A DNA stretch of 64,000 nt from Weissella kandleri (GCF_001438705.1 NZ_JQBP01000003.1:32381-96380); one strand, 5' to 3'. Counted from the first letter of the stretch, positions 43,949-54,915 are shown. Translations and numbers: made by a program. The notes: generated by a model not told the origin, from the sequence alone.

Positions 43949-45628
43949 ATGCCAATGAATATTGATATTAAGCCAAATGAGGTGGCGGTGTACGCCTTAG
44001 GTGGTTTAGGTGAAATTGGAAAAAACACATACGCTGTCCAGTACGGCGACGATATTGTTGTCATCGATGCTGGTGTTAAATTCCCAGAAGACGAGCTATT
44101 AGGCGTTGATTATGTCATTCCCGATTACACTTATCTAATTGAGAATCGCGATAAAGTACGCGGTTTAGTCATTACCCATGGTCATGAAGACCACATCGGT
44201 GCGATTACCTTCTTCTTAGATGCGGTTAATGTTCCAGTTTACGCTGGGCCTCTAGCGGCAGCTTTAATTAAAAACAAATTGGAAGAACACGGCATCTTAA
44301 ATCGAACTGAGTTACATGAAATCGGTGAAGATGACATCTTAGAATTTGGCGCACTATCAGTCGAATTTTTCCGTACGACCCATTCAATTCCGGATACATT
44401 TGGAGTTGCCGTGCATACTCCCAATGGGGTGATTGTCGAAACTGGTGATTTTAAGTTCGATCTGACCCCTACCACACATCAGCCACCTAATTTACAAAAG
44501 ATGGCGCGCATTGGTTCAGAAGGGGTTTTACTCTTAATGTCAGACTCTACCAATGCGGAGCGTGCGGAATTCTCAAAATCAGAACGTTGGGTCGGTAAAA
44601 CCATTGAACAGCTCTTTGATGACATCGATGGTCGCATTATTTTTGCCACATTCGCTTCTAATATGTCACGTGTCCAAATGGCAACAGAAGCTGCCCTAGC
44701 ACACGGTCGTAAGATTGCTGTCTTCGGCCGTTCTATGGAAACGGCGGTCCGCAACGGATTAGCCCTTGGCTACTTAGACATTCCAGAGGATATGCTCGTT
44801 GATGCCCGTGAAGCTAACAAGCTGCCGCCCGAAAAGATTCTTATCTTATCAACTGGTTCACAGGGTGAACCAATGGCTGCCCTCGCCCGGATCGCCAATG
44901 GTACACACAAACAAATCAAGATTCAACCAAACGATACCGTGATTTTCTCGTCTTCACCAATTCCTGGGAATACGCATTCCGTTAACCATGTTATTAATGA
45001 ACTCGAAGAAGCTGGCGCCCGCGTAGTTCACGGTAAAATTAACAATATTCACACTTCTGGTCACGGTGGTCAAGAAGAACAAAAATTAATGCTTTCTTTG
45101 ATGAAACCCAAGTTCTTCATGCCCGTCCACGGTGAATATCGGATGCTGCGGGTTCATGCTGGTCTCGGTGAGGATATTGGCGTGTCAAAGGATAACATCT
45201 TCATTCTTGATAATGGAGATGTACTTGCCTTGACTCCCGATACTGCCCGCTTAGCTGACCATGTTCCAGCTGCTGATACGTATGTTGACGGTAGCGGAAT
45301 TGGCGATGTTGGAACGGCCGTTTTAAAGGATCGTCAAATGCTTTCTCAAGATGGCTTAGTAGTTGTGGTTGCAACGATTGATTTAAAAAATCAAGAAATT
45401 ACAGCTGGTCCAGACATTCTATCGCGCGGATTCATTTATATGCGTGAGTCTGAAGATTTGATTAATGAAGGCCGCCATGAAATATTTAAGGCTATCTTAA
45501 CAGCCATGCGTGAACCAAATGTTTCTGAACATTCAATTCGCAATGCTGTAATTAGTCGCCTCCAACGTTTCTTATTTGAACAAACAAAACGGCGGCCCCT
45601 AATCTTACCAATGTTTATTTTCATCTAA
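43949..45628 (+). CDS. rnjA: Ribonuclease J1
   Basis: 559 aa 5'-3' exo- and endoribonuclease that matures 16S rRNA and degrades mRNA. Metallo-beta-lactamase motif THGHEDHIGAI, later GDFKFD, SDSTNAE and HTSGHGGQEEQKLM (beta-CASP His residues), MPVHGEYRML, and a C-terminal domain. Start one base after rpoY's stop, with GGAG in its end. Confidence 0.97.
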   Translation: MPMNIDIKPNEVAVYALGGLGEIGKNTYAVQYGDDIVVIDAGVKFPEDELLGVDYVIPDYTYLIENRDKVRGLVITHGHEDHIGAITFFLDAVNVPVYAGPLAAALIKNKLEEHGILNRTELHEIGEDDILEFGALSVEFFRTTHSIPDTFGVAVHTPNGVIVETGDFKFDLTPTTHQPPNLQKMARIGSEGVLLLMSDSTNAERAEFSKSERWVGKTIEQLFDDIDGRIIFATFASNMSRVQMATEAALAHGRKIAVFGRSMETAVRNGLALGYLDIPEDMLVDAREANKLPPEKILILSTGSQGEPMAALARIANGTHKQIKIQPNDTVIFSSSPIPGNTHSVNHVINELEEAGARVVHGKINNIHTSGHGGQEEQKLMLSLMKPKFFMPVHGEYRMLRVHAGLGEDIGVSKDNIFILDNGDVLALTPDTARLADHVPAADTYVDGSGIGDVGTAVLKDRQMLSQDGLVVVVATIDLKNQEITAGPDILSRGFIYMRESEDLINEGRHEIFKAILTAMREPNVSEHSIRNAVISRLQRFLFEQTKRRPLILPMFIFI

Positions 45629-45636
45629 AAATAAAT

Positions 45637-45670
45637 TAAAAAAGCACGGAATTAAATTCCGTGCTTTTTT
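45637..45670. terminator. Bidirectional terminator between rnjA and dagK
   Basis: The stem AAGCACGGAATT / AATTCCGTGCTT is flanked by A and T runs. Confidence 0.9.
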
Positions 45671-45719
45671 ACCGCATTCATTAATCAATCATTTTCGATT
45701 CCCGATGCATTGTTGCATC

Positions 45720-46676
45720 TTATAACCAAAAATCATATTGTCGGGTCGTAAACACAAAGTGATACGTGTGAACTCCTAGTTCTTCTCCATCGGTTTGACC
45801 ATTTTCCAAACGCTCAGTCTCTAACTCTAAACGATCCACCGTATAACGATGAACACCCGGTTGATTCATCAAATTGTGTTTTGCCACACTTTTAATTAGC
45901 TTTAAAAATTGACGCTGATTCTGCGGCTTTTCAACCAAAATCATATCGATTTTCCCGTCATATGGATCCGCGTCCGGCATAATATTCACCCCACCCCCAA
46001 AGTACGGATGATTAGAAATGGTTGTCAAATATGCATCACCAATCCGCTCCGTCCCCTGAGCAGTCTTAATATTTACTGGAAAGCTATCTTGTTGCGAAAG
46101 AGTCTTCATCAACAAAGCGCCATATGATAAAGTTCCCAACCCTAATTTATTCAACCACACTTTAGCGGAAGAATGATTCGTTAAACTAACAACCGTCGCA
46201 TCTAACCCAATACCGAGATTATTCACAAAATAGCGAGTCTGACTATTCCGTTGATCTGTATACACTCCAATATCAGCCTGGAATGGTAACTGTTGCGGAT
46301 CTTGAGTCTGCCGCAAAATACGGCGCAATGAAGCAAGCGGATCAATCTCAATTCCATGCGCGCGGGCAAAATCATTACCTGACCCCGCCGGAATATAAGC
46401 GATGGGTCGCATAATATTTGGTTGATATTGTAAGACCGAATTTATAACAATATTTAGAGTCCCGTCGCCCCCTAAAACTACAATTTGGGTTTTAACCTCA
46501 TTAGGATCCCGCAAAAAACGCCTTAGCCACTTCGTAATTTCATAGGAACTTTTACTAATATATTGTTCAAAATTAACCGAATGTTTTTGGAGCTCTTCTT
46601 GAAGGGTATGCCAAGTAGTTAAGTTTTTCCCAGATCGCGCTGCGGGATTAATAATGAATTGATATTTTTGTTCCAT
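45720..46676 (-). CDS. dagK: Diacylglycerol/lipid kinase
   Basis: 318 aa soluble lipid kinase of the YegS/DgkB family, which recycles diacylglycerol from lipoteichoic acid synthesis to phosphatidic acid. N-terminal FIINPAARSG, ATP loop VLGGDGTLN and GSGNDFARAHG are intact, as is DADPYDGKIDMI near the end. I chose ATG 46676 (MEQKYQF); the frame extends nine codons upstream without a better start. Confidence 0.92.
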   Translation of the reverse strand: MEQKYQFIINPAARSGKNLTTWHTLQEELQKHSVNFEQYISKSSYEITKWLRRFLRDPNEVKTQIVVLGGDGTLNIVINSVLQYQPNIMRPIAYIPAGSGNDFARAHGIEIDPLASLRRILRQTQDPQQLPFQADIGVYTDQRNSQTRYFVNNLGIGLDATVVSLTNHSSAKVWLNKLGLGTLSYGALLMKTLSQQDSFPVNIKTAQGTERIGDAYLTTISNHPYFGGGVNIMPDADPYDGKIDMILVEKPQNQRQFLKLIKSVAKHNLMNQPGVHRYTVDRLELETERLENGQTDGEELGVHTYHFVFTTRQYDFWL

Positions 46677-46978
46677 GTAACTGCTCTCTTCGCTTTCTAG
46701 CACGAGATCATGTTAGTTCTCGCTACTAAAGTTTTTATCTTCCTGGGTCATAATTATACTCTTTTTCATGAGGTTACAGCTACGTTTTTTTACATAATTT
46801 TTTTCATAATTAAATAATTATCAATTTGCTGAAAATTCACGTCATCAACCACATGAACCTTTCAAATTTAAACCTCTTTGCTAATTTTTAAATAAAAAAA
46901 CTCTGAAAGCAAAAAAACTTTCAGAGTTCGAATCTATTCAATTCCAACTAGCATTTCACCAGCTAAAGGTAATAATTT
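46677..46978. other. Gap holding a dagK promoter candidate and the ppaC terminator
   Basis: A TATAAT -10 (46758-46753) on the minus strand may drive dagK. A TAGCACGAGA / TCTCGCTA inverted repeat (about 46698-46724) lies in its leader. The ppaC terminator fills the right side. I see no gene here. Confidence 0.5.
46893..46928 (-). terminator. Terminator of ppaC
   Basis: The stem CTCTGAAAG / CTTTCAGAG is followed by a long U run on the minus strand. Confidence 0.88.
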
Positions 46979-47887
46979 TTAGAAAGCTGCGGTCAAAGGC
47001 GGAACAACCTGCTTCTTACGTGACACAACTCCTGGTAAATCAACGACATTGTTTTCTAACTTGGCATCAAAGGCTTTTTCAACCTCAGCGGCATCTGGCC
47101 CAACAAAGATAGCCTTTGAATTAGAATTCAAAATATCTGTAATCACAAATAAGAAATTCTGATATTCCGCAGCCTGCATTGCGGCTTCAAATTCAGCCTT
47201 TCGATTCAAAGTATCTTCAATATCAACCGTGTTGACTTGTCCAATTCGGAATTCATGACCGTTGAAATCAAATGATTTGGCATCCCCATCAATTAATTCT
47301 CGAGCAGTCCGTTGTGACAAATCAGTTCCAGCCTTTAACAAATTCATTCCATAAGCTTCGTAATCATCAATTCCAGCTGCTTTGGCTAAGCCAGCTAAAG
47401 CTGGTTGGTCCAACTTAGTAGTTGTAGGACTCTTCAACAACAGGGTATCTGAGATAATTGCTGAAGCTAACATTCCAGCAATAGCCTTTGGAATTTCAAT
47501 TTGATTAACTTGGAATTCATAATACAAAATAGTAGCGACCGACCCCAAAGGTTTATTTGTAAACCAGATTGGGTTGGCTGACGTAAAGTTAATCTTATGG
47601 TGATCATAGACTCCCACAACTTCAACATCATCTAAATTAGCGACAGATTGTGCTTTTTCATTATGGTCAACTAAAACGACTTCTTCTGTCTCAGCCTTTT
47701 CAATCACACGCAATGGGTTTAGACCAAAATAATCTAAAGCATATTGCGTTTCAGCATTTGGTGTACCTAAAGCCACCGCTTCGGTCTCTTCATGATATGC
47801 TTCTTGTAACAAATATGCTGCTCCCATTGCTGATGCAATCGTATCAGTATCTGGATTCTGATGTCCAAAAACAAGTTTTTTTGCCAT
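46979..47887 (-). CDS. ppaC: Manganese-dependent inorganic pyrophosphatase
   Basis: 302 aa family II pyrophosphatase that removes PPi from biosynthesis. DHH-type metal sites are FGHQNPDTDTIASA (His9, Asp13, Asp15), LVDHNE and VGVYDHHKIN. The C-terminal substrate loop SRKKQVVPPL is present. I chose ATG 47887 with GGAG 9 nt upstream. Confidence 0.97.
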   Translation of the reverse strand: MAKKLVFGHQNPDTDTIASAMGAAYLLQEAYHEETEAVALGTPNAETQYALDYFGLNPLRVIEKAETEEVVLVDHNEKAQSVANLDDVEVVGVYDHHKINFTSANPIWFTNKPLGSVATILYYEFQVNQIEIPKAIAGMLASAIISDTLLLKSPTTTKLDQPALAGLAKAAGIDDYEAYGMNLLKAGTDLSQRTARELIDGDAKSFDFNGHEFRIGQVNTVDIEDTLNRKAEFEAAMQAAEYQNFLFVITDILNSNSKAIFVGPDAAEVEKAFDAKLENNVVDLPGVVSRKKQVVPPLTAAF

Positions 47888-47950
47888 GTTTTTTAACTCC
47901 ATTTCTTAATTCTTAACTACTATTTTACCATGCTTTTCGTCACAACGGGG

Positions 47951-50425
47951 CTAAGCTTCAGAATCTTTTCCTTGCGCAATCCGTAACGTCATTGGTTGCC
48001 CTTGCTTTTCAGGTTCAACCACAAAACTTCCATTACTATAACGTTGACTAATTGGGTGATCAGTTGGTTGAATCAAAATGGCTTGATTCGTATCCGTTTG
48101 AAGCACTAATTGCACTGCTGCCTTTTGTGGTAACACTTGGGCGGCCACCATCCGATGCGCATCTTTCTTTAATTCACGCATCACTGCGACCCCCTTCTTA
48201 GCCCGCGAGGTACTTGGTATATCATCCACAGCCATTCGCTTATACGCGCCCCGATTTGAAACGACATGAATAAGCATTTCAGCGGCTGGTTGTGTGATAA
48301 CGCCCCCACCAATCAGATAATCATCATTTTGTAAGTTCATCGCCTTAACACCCGCGGTCCGATTTCCTTGCACCGGTACATCCGTCAAATTAAACCGCAA
48401 ACCTTGCGCTTGATTTGAAATTAAAAGCACTTCAGCTTGATTTACATCATTTTCCAAGACATACTGCAAAAGTACTAGGACACCTTGGTTTTTAAACTTA
48501 ACCAATGGCATTGCCCGCTTTCGATAATTAGAGCGTGGTTGCAAAGTTGCAAAGGCCACTTGTTTAATGGCTCCTTCGCTTGTTCCAATCACCCAATGGC
48601 CCGTCAGCTTTTCTAAATCATCTACCACTTTAACCTGAATAATTTGCTCTTCTGGCCGTAAATCAGTGACCGTTTGTGACAAATGCTCTCCCGCATCTTT
48701 CCACTTTACCTCTGGCAATTCATGGACTGGTCGATAGATGACGTTTCCATAATTGGTAAACATGAACAAATGCTGCATCGTATTGAGCTTGTGACTAAAG
48801 ACGCTCATGTCATCTTCACGCAAACCATTATCATCCCCGGAAGCTTTGTATGAACGCAAAGAGGCACGTTTCACATAACCTGCTTGTGAAACAAGCACCA
48901 TCACATCTTCATCCGCAACCGTCACACTTTGATCGATTTTAATTTCTTGCACTTCAGCTTGAATTTCCGTTAATCTTGGCGTGGCATACGTCTTCTTCAA
49001 TGTATTTAATTCACGTTTTAAAACTTTGATTAACTCTTTAGGATCTTCCAAAATTAATTGCCAAGCTTGAATTTGTTCTGATAAATGCTGCGCTTCTTCT
49101 TGTAATTGCGTCACGTCGGTATTACTTAAACGATACAATTGCAAAGTCACAATCGCCTCGGCTTGCATATCTGTAAATTCATACGCATCCATTAAGTTTT
49201 TCTTAGCCGTGGCACGATCCTTAGAAGCCCGAATGGTCGCAATTACTTGGTCTAAAATTGACAAAGCTTTAATCAAACCATCGACCACATGCAAGCGTTT
49301 CTTTGCTTTAGCTAAATCAAATTTCGTCCGCTTCGTAATAATTTCTTTTTGATGATTAATAAACGCCTCTAAAGCTGTCTTTAAACTAAAGAGCACCGGC
49401 CGTTGATTATGAATCGCCACCATATTGAAATTATATGTGATTTGCAAATCGGTCTTTTTAAAGAGGTATTGCAAAATCCCATCCGCATTCCCATCTTTAG
49501 CGATTTCAATCGCAATTGATAATCCTTCACGATCAGATTCATCTCGCACTTCAACAATCCCAGCAACGTCTTTATTTGCCCGAATTTCGTCCATTTTGTG
49601 CACTAAGGCGGCTTTATTAACTTCATATGGAATTTCACTAATCCGAATTAATTGCTTTCCGCCCTTTAAAGGTTCAATGGCCGTCTTAGAACGCACCACA
49701 ATTTTACCTTTTCCGGTTTCGTAAGCTTTTTTCAAACCCGATGCACCTTGAATAATCGCACCGGTCGGGAAATCTGGACCTTGCACAAATTGCATTAAGT
49801 CAGCCACAGTTGCATCAGGGTGAATCAACAGGTGAACGACTGCCTCAATAACTTCGCCTAAATTATGCGGTGGAATTTCCGTCGCATATCCCGCTGAAAT
49901 TCCAGTTGCTCCATTTACCAATAAGTTTGGGAAATGTCCTGGTAAAACGGTTGGCTCATACTCGGTATCATCGAAATTAAGCACCATTTCCACTGTGTCT
50001 TTTTCAAGATCACGAAGCATTTCACCGGCAATTTTTGATAAACGTGCTTCCGTATAACGCATGGCCGCGGCTGGATCATTATCAATTGATCCGTTGTTTC
50101 CGTGCATTTCAATTAACGGTGCTCGTAATTTCCAATCTTGTGACATCCGCACCATAGCTTCATAAATTGATGAATCACCATGGGGGTGAAAATTACCCAT
50201 GACATTTCCAACTGATTTAGCCGACTTACGGAATTGTTTATCATAAGTATTACCATCTTTATTCATGGCATACAAAATACGGCGTTGAACGGGCTTTAAG
50301 CCATCTCGAATATCTGGAAGAGCTCGTTCTTGAATAATATACTTTGAATATCGCCCAAAGCGATCACCCATCACAGCTTCTAAAGAAAGCTCTTGAATGG
50401 ATCCTTGCGCTATTTCTTCTGACAT
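47951..50425 (-). CDS. parC: DNA topoisomerase IV subunit A
   Basis: 824 aa DNA-breaking subunit. The winged-helix region GNFHPHGDSSIYEAMVRMS keeps the Ser and Glu whose changes give quinolone resistance. Catalytic Tyr lies in AAMRYTEARLS. The C-terminal beta-pinwheel lacks the GyrA-box, in keeping with ParC rather than GyrA. It follows parE by 17 bp. Confidence 0.95.
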   Translation of the reverse strand: MSEEIAQGSIQELSLEAVMGDRFGRYSKYIIQERALPDIRDGLKPVQRRILYAMNKDGNTYDKQFRKSAKSVGNVMGNFHPHGDSSIYEAMVRMSQDWKLRAPLIEMHGNNGSIDNDPAAAMRYTEARLSKIAGEMLRDLEKDTVEMVLNFDDTEYEPTVLPGHFPNLLVNGATGISAGYATEIPPHNLGEVIEAVVHLLIHPDATVADLMQFVQGPDFPTGAIIQGASGLKKAYETGKGKIVVRSKTAIEPLKGGKQLIRISEIPYEVNKAALVHKMDEIRANKDVAGIVEVRDESDREGLSIAIEIAKDGNADGILQYLFKKTDLQITYNFNMVAIHNQRPVLFSLKTALEAFINHQKEIITKRTKFDLAKAKKRLHVVDGLIKALSILDQVIATIRASKDRATAKKNLMDAYEFTDMQAEAIVTLQLYRLSNTDVTQLQEEAQHLSEQIQAWQLILEDPKELIKVLKRELNTLKKTYATPRLTEIQAEVQEIKIDQSVTVADEDVMVLVSQAGYVKRASLRSYKASGDDNGLREDDMSVFSHKLNTMQHLFMFTNYGNVIYRPVHELPEVKWKDAGEHLSQTVTDLRPEEQIIQVKVVDDLEKLTGHWVIGTSEGAIKQVAFATLQPRSNYRKRAMPLVKFKNQGVLVLLQYVLENDVNQAEVLLISNQAQGLRFNLTDVPVQGNRTAGVKAMNLQNDDYLIGGGVITQPAAEMLIHVVSNRGAYKRMAVDDIPSTSRAKKGVAVMRELKKDAHRMVAAQVLPQKAAVQLVLQTDTNQAILIQPTDHPISQRYSNGSFVVEPEKQGQPMTLRIAQGKDSEA

Positions 50426-50442
50426 TGCTGATTTTCCTTTCT

Positions 50443-52512
50443 CTATGCTTGGGTGTTATCATCCAATGGCGCGAAAAAATCATCTAAGCCTAATTGTTCC
50501 GCGATAGCTTCAGCTGGCTCGACGACTTGATTTGCATCGATTGCCGGTGTGGCTTCCCCCGCATTTTCTTGTTGCTTATCTAAAATTGATTCTTCTTCCA
50601 CTAAGGAGAACGCCACATTATTTTCAATCCATTTACGACGTGGCTCAACTTTATCCCCCATTAACGTGGTGACCCGCTTTTCAGCTAACATCGCATCATC
50701 AATCGTGATTCGAATCAAAGTTCGGGTTTTAGGATTCATGGTCGTATCCCATAACTGTGCAGCGTTCATCTCACCTAACCCTTTAAAGCGTTGGAGGGTA
50801 TAACCTTTACCGATTTCTTTTTCCATTTGGGCTAGCTGTTCATTCGTCCAAGCATAACTAATCTTGGGCTTCTTGGTTCCCTTACGTAACATATACAAAG
50901 GAGGAAGCGCAATATAAACTTTTCCAGCTTCAATCAAAGGCCGCATATATTTATAAAAGAACGTTAACAACAAGGTTTGAATATGCGCCCCATCATCATC
51001 CGCGTCGGTCATAATAATAATTTTATCGTAATGAGAATCCGCCTCTTCAAATTCCGAACCAACCCCTGCTCCAATGGTATAAATCATCGTCGCAATTTCT
51101 TCATTCTTCATAATATCCGCTAACTTAGCCTTCTCGGTGTTTAAAACCTTCCCCCGCAAAGGTAAAATCGCTTGGAACTTACGATCACGTCCCTGCTTAG
51201 CAGACCCACCGGCCGAATCACCCTCAACTAAGAAGAGTTCATTTTGCTTGGCATTTTTAGATTGCGCCGGCGTCAATTTACCAGATAAAATCCGATCCTG
51301 CTTACCTTTACGCTTTCCAGAACGTGCATCTTCACGCGCCTTGCGAGCTGCTTCACGAGCTTCACGAGCCCGTAATGATTTCCGAATGAGTTCTTGTGAA
51401 AAATTACCATTTTCCATCAAATAGAATCCTAGTTGTTCAGCTACGATATTGTCGACAATCGAACGAGCTTCAGGTGTTCCCAATTTTTCTTTCGTTTGAC
51501 CTTCAAATTGCAAAAGTTCTTCTGGAATCCGCATTGAAATCACTGCTGAGAGACCTTCTCGGACATCTGAGCCTTCTAAGTTTTTGTCCTTATCCTTTAA
51601 CAAATTCATTTTCCGAGCATATTCATTAAAGGCTTTCGTCCAAGCCGAACGCAATCCGGCTTCATGTGTTCCGCCACCTGGAGTGCGCACATTATTAACA
51701 AACGACATCATTGTCTCAGAATAGCCGTCATTGTATTGAGCCGCAACTTCCACTTCGATGCCTTTTTCTACTCCATCAAAGTACATGACATCGCCCATGG
51801 TCGACTTATCTTCATTAAGATAAGTCACAAAAGATCGAATTCCATCATTATATTGATAAACTTCATTTTGCTCTTGACCTGCACGTCGATCAATTAAAAT
51901 AATCTTAATTCCGCTCAACAAAAACGCCGATTCACGTAACCGTTCAGCTAGAATACTAAAATTGTAATTAGTCGTTGAAAAAATCTTAGCATCAGGCGTA
52001 AATGTAACGGTCGTTCCATCGTGGTCTTTTGTTTTACCAAGGTTATTTAAAGTTCCATCCGGATGTCCACCATTAACAAAGTGCTCTTGGTATTTGACGC
52101 CATCCCGCACAATCGTGACTGTTAAAGCCGATGATAAGGCATTCACAACCGATGATCCAACTCCATGAAGCCCCCCTGAAGTTTTATAACCACCCTGACC
52201 AAACTTACCTCCAGCGTGCAAGACCGTTAAAATCACCTCTGGAGTAGGCTTACCAGAAGCGTGGATTCCAACGGGCATTCCACGACCATGATCGGCTACC
52301 GTAATTGAATTATCCGGTTCAATGGTGACTTTAATCTCGTCCCCAAAACCAGCTAGTGCTTCGTCGACCGCGTTATCAAAAATCTCGTAAACTAAATGAT
52401 GCAAACCTTTGCTATCAGTTGAACCAATATACATCCCAGGCCGCTTACGGACGGCATCTAAGCCTTCTAAAATTGTAATATCATTTTCATCGTAGGTATT
52501 TCTGTTTACCAT
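50443..52512 (-). CDS. parE: DNA topoisomerase IV subunit B
   Basis: 689 aa ATPase subunit for decatenation of daughter chromosomes. The GHKL ATP site shows EIFDNAVDEALAG, VADHGRGMPVGIH and GGLHGVGSSVVNAL. The Toprim domain shows LFLVEGDSAGGSAKQGRD, MTDADDDGAHI and LQRFKGLGEMN. I chose ATG 52512 (MVNRNTYDEN) with AGGTAGG 7 nt upstream; a longer frame has no family similarity. Confidence 0.95.
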   Translation of the reverse strand: MVNRNTYDENDITILEGLDAVRKRPGMYIGSTDSKGLHHLVYEIFDNAVDEALAGFGDEIKVTIEPDNSITVADHGRGMPVGIHASGKPTPEVILTVLHAGGKFGQGGYKTSGGLHGVGSSVVNALSSALTVTIVRDGVKYQEHFVNGGHPDGTLNNLGKTKDHDGTTVTFTPDAKIFSTTNYNFSILAERLRESAFLLSGIKIILIDRRAGQEQNEVYQYNDGIRSFVTYLNEDKSTMGDVMYFDGVEKGIEVEVAAQYNDGYSETMMSFVNNVRTPGGGTHEAGLRSAWTKAFNEYARKMNLLKDKDKNLEGSDVREGLSAVISMRIPEELLQFEGQTKEKLGTPEARSIVDNIVAEQLGFYLMENGNFSQELIRKSLRAREAREAARKAREDARSGKRKGKQDRILSGKLTPAQSKNAKQNELFLVEGDSAGGSAKQGRDRKFQAILPLRGKVLNTEKAKLADIMKNEEIATMIYTIGAGVGSEFEEADSHYDKIIIMTDADDDGAHIQTLLLTFFYKYMRPLIEAGKVYIALPPLYMLRKGTKKPKISYAWTNEQLAQMEKEIGKGYTLQRFKGLGEMNAAQLWDTTMNPKTRTLIRITIDDAMLAEKRVTTLMGDKVEPRRKWIENNVAFSLVEEESILDKQQENAGEATPAIDANQVVEPAEAIAEQLGLDDFFAPLDDNTQA

Positions 52513-52812
52513 TGTTTTGCCTACCTTCTTCAAATTAAACGTTGATGTCCACAGGCATTCTTTTTCAATTCCCATCTAATATTTTTGCAGTGACCTACTG
52601 GTTTGAAAAGGTCAACATGCCTGAGGTGCAACGTTTTATATTTTTAATTTATATTTACTATATAACTTTCTCACGACCAAGTTAACTTAAGGGCCCATTC
52701 AAACTGAACAGACCCAGTGGAATCCCAGGCTAAGAAAAAGCATTCACTTTTTAAAATACCACTAAAAGGAATGCTTGTGTACTTTTTTTTAAATTACTTT
52801 AAGAAAAGTAAA
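52513..52812. other. Gap between parE and yigZ
   Basis: The right part holds the yigZ terminator (52735-52776). A TGACCT / AGGTCA inverted repeat occurs near 52590-52612, upstream of parE. I could not find a convincing parE promoter. Confidence 0.4.
52735..52776 (-). terminator. Terminator of the yigZ-like gene
   Basis: The stem AAGCATTC / GAATGCTT, with additional inner pairing, is followed by UUUUUCUU on the minus strand. Confidence 0.65.
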
Positions 52813-53484
52813 CTATCTACGGGTGCGAGTTTGACCATTAACAGACCTAAGATAGGGCACTTCAATCCAAGTAGGTGCGATTTTAATTAACTGCGTCCGC
52901 CCTTTGGTTTGTTCTAAAATATCTTGTTCAAATTGATCAAAAACGTTTTGATCAACGGCCACCTGTAATGTCACCTGCTCTGCATAAGAAATATCATGCG
53001 TCAAATATGCATTTTGCGTCAACCAATATTGTAATGATTCCAGTTGGGCATAGTCCACTCGAATCGCCACCAATAATTGCTCAATCCGTTCAACCCGCTG
53101 CGCTGCTTCCACCGCCTGGGCTAAGGTCCCTGCATAGGCGCGAATGAGCCCACCCGCCCCCAGTTTAATACCGCCAAAATAACGCGTTTGCACAACGACG
53201 ATATCGTGTAACTCATTATTTTTAATAACTTCTAACATCGGACCAGCCGCAGTACCACTAGGTTCACCATCATCAGAAGCGCGCTGCACTTCCATGTTTG
53301 GGCCTAAAGTGTATGCCCAAACATGATGATTAGCTTTAGGGTGTAATTTTTTAATCGAAGCGATAAAATCGCGGGCTTCATCTTCGGAACTAACCCGTTT
53401 CAAATCAACAATAAACCTTGATTTTTTCAAAACCTGTTCAAACGTAAAAGTATCTGGAGCAATTGTAATGTATGGTTCCACCAT
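52813..53484 (-). CDS. YigZ/IMPACT-family protein
   Basis: 223 aa UPF0029 protein. The conserved N-terminal core KKSRFIVDLKRVSSEDEA, HHVWAYTLG, RASDDGEPSGTAAGPML and VQTRYFGGIKLGAGGLIRAY is complete, with a C-terminal DUF1949-type ferredoxin fold. Function unresolved; linked in eukaryotes to translation stress. It follows obg by about 30 bp. Confidence 0.93.
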   Translation of the reverse strand: MVEPYITIAPDTFTFEQVLKKSRFIVDLKRVSSEDEARDFIASIKKLHPKANHHVWAYTLGPNMEVQRASDDGEPSGTAAGPMLEVIKNNELHDIVVVQTRYFGGIKLGAGGLIRAYAGTLAQAVEAAQRVERIEQLLVAIRVDYAQLESLQYWLTQNAYLTHDISYAEQVTLQVAVDQNVFDQFEQDILEQTKGRTQLIKIAPTWIEVPYLRSVNGQTRTRR

Positions 53485-53515
53485 GCTTTATCCTCCCCAC
53501 ACAACAAGCTTTCAA

Positions 53516-54826
53516 CTAATCTTCAAACTCAAATTGGAAGTCCATAATCTGAACCGTATCACCATTCACGGCCCCAGCTCTCCGCAAAGCATCATCGACC
53601 CCCATGGTCCGCATTTGCCGGGCAAAGCGCATCAACGACTCAGTAAAGTTAGTATTCGTCCGCAAGAAGAGGTTTTCTAACTCTTCTCCCGTCAAAATCC
53701 AATAATGTTCATCTTCACGTACAATTTCAAATGGCTGCTTATCTTCCTTGAATTCATACAATGCGTCATCATCATTAGCTGTTTGCATTTCCGGTGAAAT
53801 AAACGGATCTGTAACATCTAAGATGTCAGCTGTCTTTTGCATCAAAGGCTCTAATCCTTCGCGCGTTAAGGCAGAAATCGGGAAGATTGGCGTTTGCTGA
53901 TCAAAATTAGGATCTGCTGCTAATTTTTCTTTGAAATCAGCCAATGTCTCTTCGGCATCTGGCATGTCCATCTTGCTAGCCACAATAATCTGCGGACGTT
54001 CCAATAACATTGGATCATACTCACCCAATTCATGATTAATCTTTTGGTAGTTATCATATGGGTCGTTGTCAGGGTCTAAGCCACTCATGTCAATGACATG
54101 TAGAATAACCCGTGTCCGTTCCACATGCCGTAGAAATTGGATTCCTAACCCAATCCCTTGTGATGCGCCTTCAATCAAACCTGGCAAATCGGCCATCACA
54201 AAATCACGACCATCATTTAAGCGGACCATCCCTAAATTAGGAAACAACGTCGTAAACTGATACTCTGCAATCTTAGGCTTGGCAGCGGTAACAACGGAAA
54301 GCAAAGTTGACTTACCAACAGATGGGAAACCGACCAAGCCAACATCAGCCAAGACTTTTAATTCAAGACGAATATCTAATTCTTGCCCAGGTTCACCATT
54401 TTCTGCAATTTCAGGTGCAGGATTTTTTGGTGAAGCGAAGCGAATATTACCACGACCACCGCGACCACCAGCAGCTACAACTAACCGGTCGTCTTTATTA
54501 ACCAAATCACCAATAACAGCACCCGTTTCGGCGTTCGTAACCGTCGTTCCTTGAGGGACCCGGATTACCATATCGTCCGCAGATGCCCCAGTCATTCCTT
54601 TAGTAGCACCATTGCCACCAGCGCTAGCTTTAAAATGGCGCTTATATCGGAAGTCCATTAAAGTTCGTAAACCTTCATCAACAACCAAGACCACAGAACC
54701 ACCGTGACCGCCATCGCCGCCAAATGGGCCGCCCATATTAATATACTTTTCATGTCGGAATGAGACGGCACCATCGCCACCTTTTCCTCCCTTTACAAAC
54801 ACTTTTACTTGGTCAACGAATGCCAT
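53516..54826 (-). CDS. obg: Obg GTPase
   Basis: 436 aa essential GTPase for 50S maturation. It has the glycine-rich Obg fold ([28 protein letters not shown]), the G domain [12 protein letters not shown] and [10 protein letters not shown], and the C-terminal OCT domain (about 355-430). I chose ATG 54826 (MAFVDQ) with AGGTAGG 6 nt upstream. Confidence 0.97.
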   Translation of the reverse strand: MAFVDQVKVFVKGGKGGDGAVSFRHEKYINMGGPFGGDGGHGGSVVLVVDEGLRTLMDFRYKRHFKASAGGNGATKGMTGASADDMVIRVPQGTTVTNAETGAVIGDLVNKDDRLVVAAGGRGGRGNIRFASPKNPAPEIAENGEPGQELDIRLELKVLADVGLVGFPSVGKSTLLSVVTAAKPKIAEYQFTTLFPNLGMVRLNDGRDFVMADLPGLIEGASQGIGLGIQFLRHVERTRVILHVIDMSGLDPDNDPYDNYQKINHELGEYDPMLLERPQIIVASKMDMPDAEETLADFKEKLAADPNFDQQTPIFPISALTREGLEPLMQKTADILDVTDPFISPEMQTANDDDALYEFKEDKQPFEIVREDEHYWILTGEELENLFLRTNTNFTESLMRFARQMRTMGVDDALRRAGAVNGDTVQIMDFQFEFED

Positions 54827-54874
54827 CGCCATCCTACCTTTCCGCCCAAATCAACGTTTAGACCATTTATCTCT

Positions 54875-54915
54875 ACAGTGTCCAAAAGGGCCACTGTGCC
54901 ATGTCATTCATGGCA
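54875..54915. repeat. Two adjacent stem-loops between uvrC and obg
   Basis: ACAGTG (54875-54880) pairs with CACTGT (54892-54897), and TGCCATG (54897-54903) with CATGGCA (54909-54915). No U run follows. The rest of the 190-bp gap shows nothing further. Confidence 0.45.

Noticed and set aside
47951..52512. DNA gyrase genes
   Set aside because: Order B then A also fits gyrase, but sequence details around the active site and the lack of a GyrA-box favour ParE/ParC.
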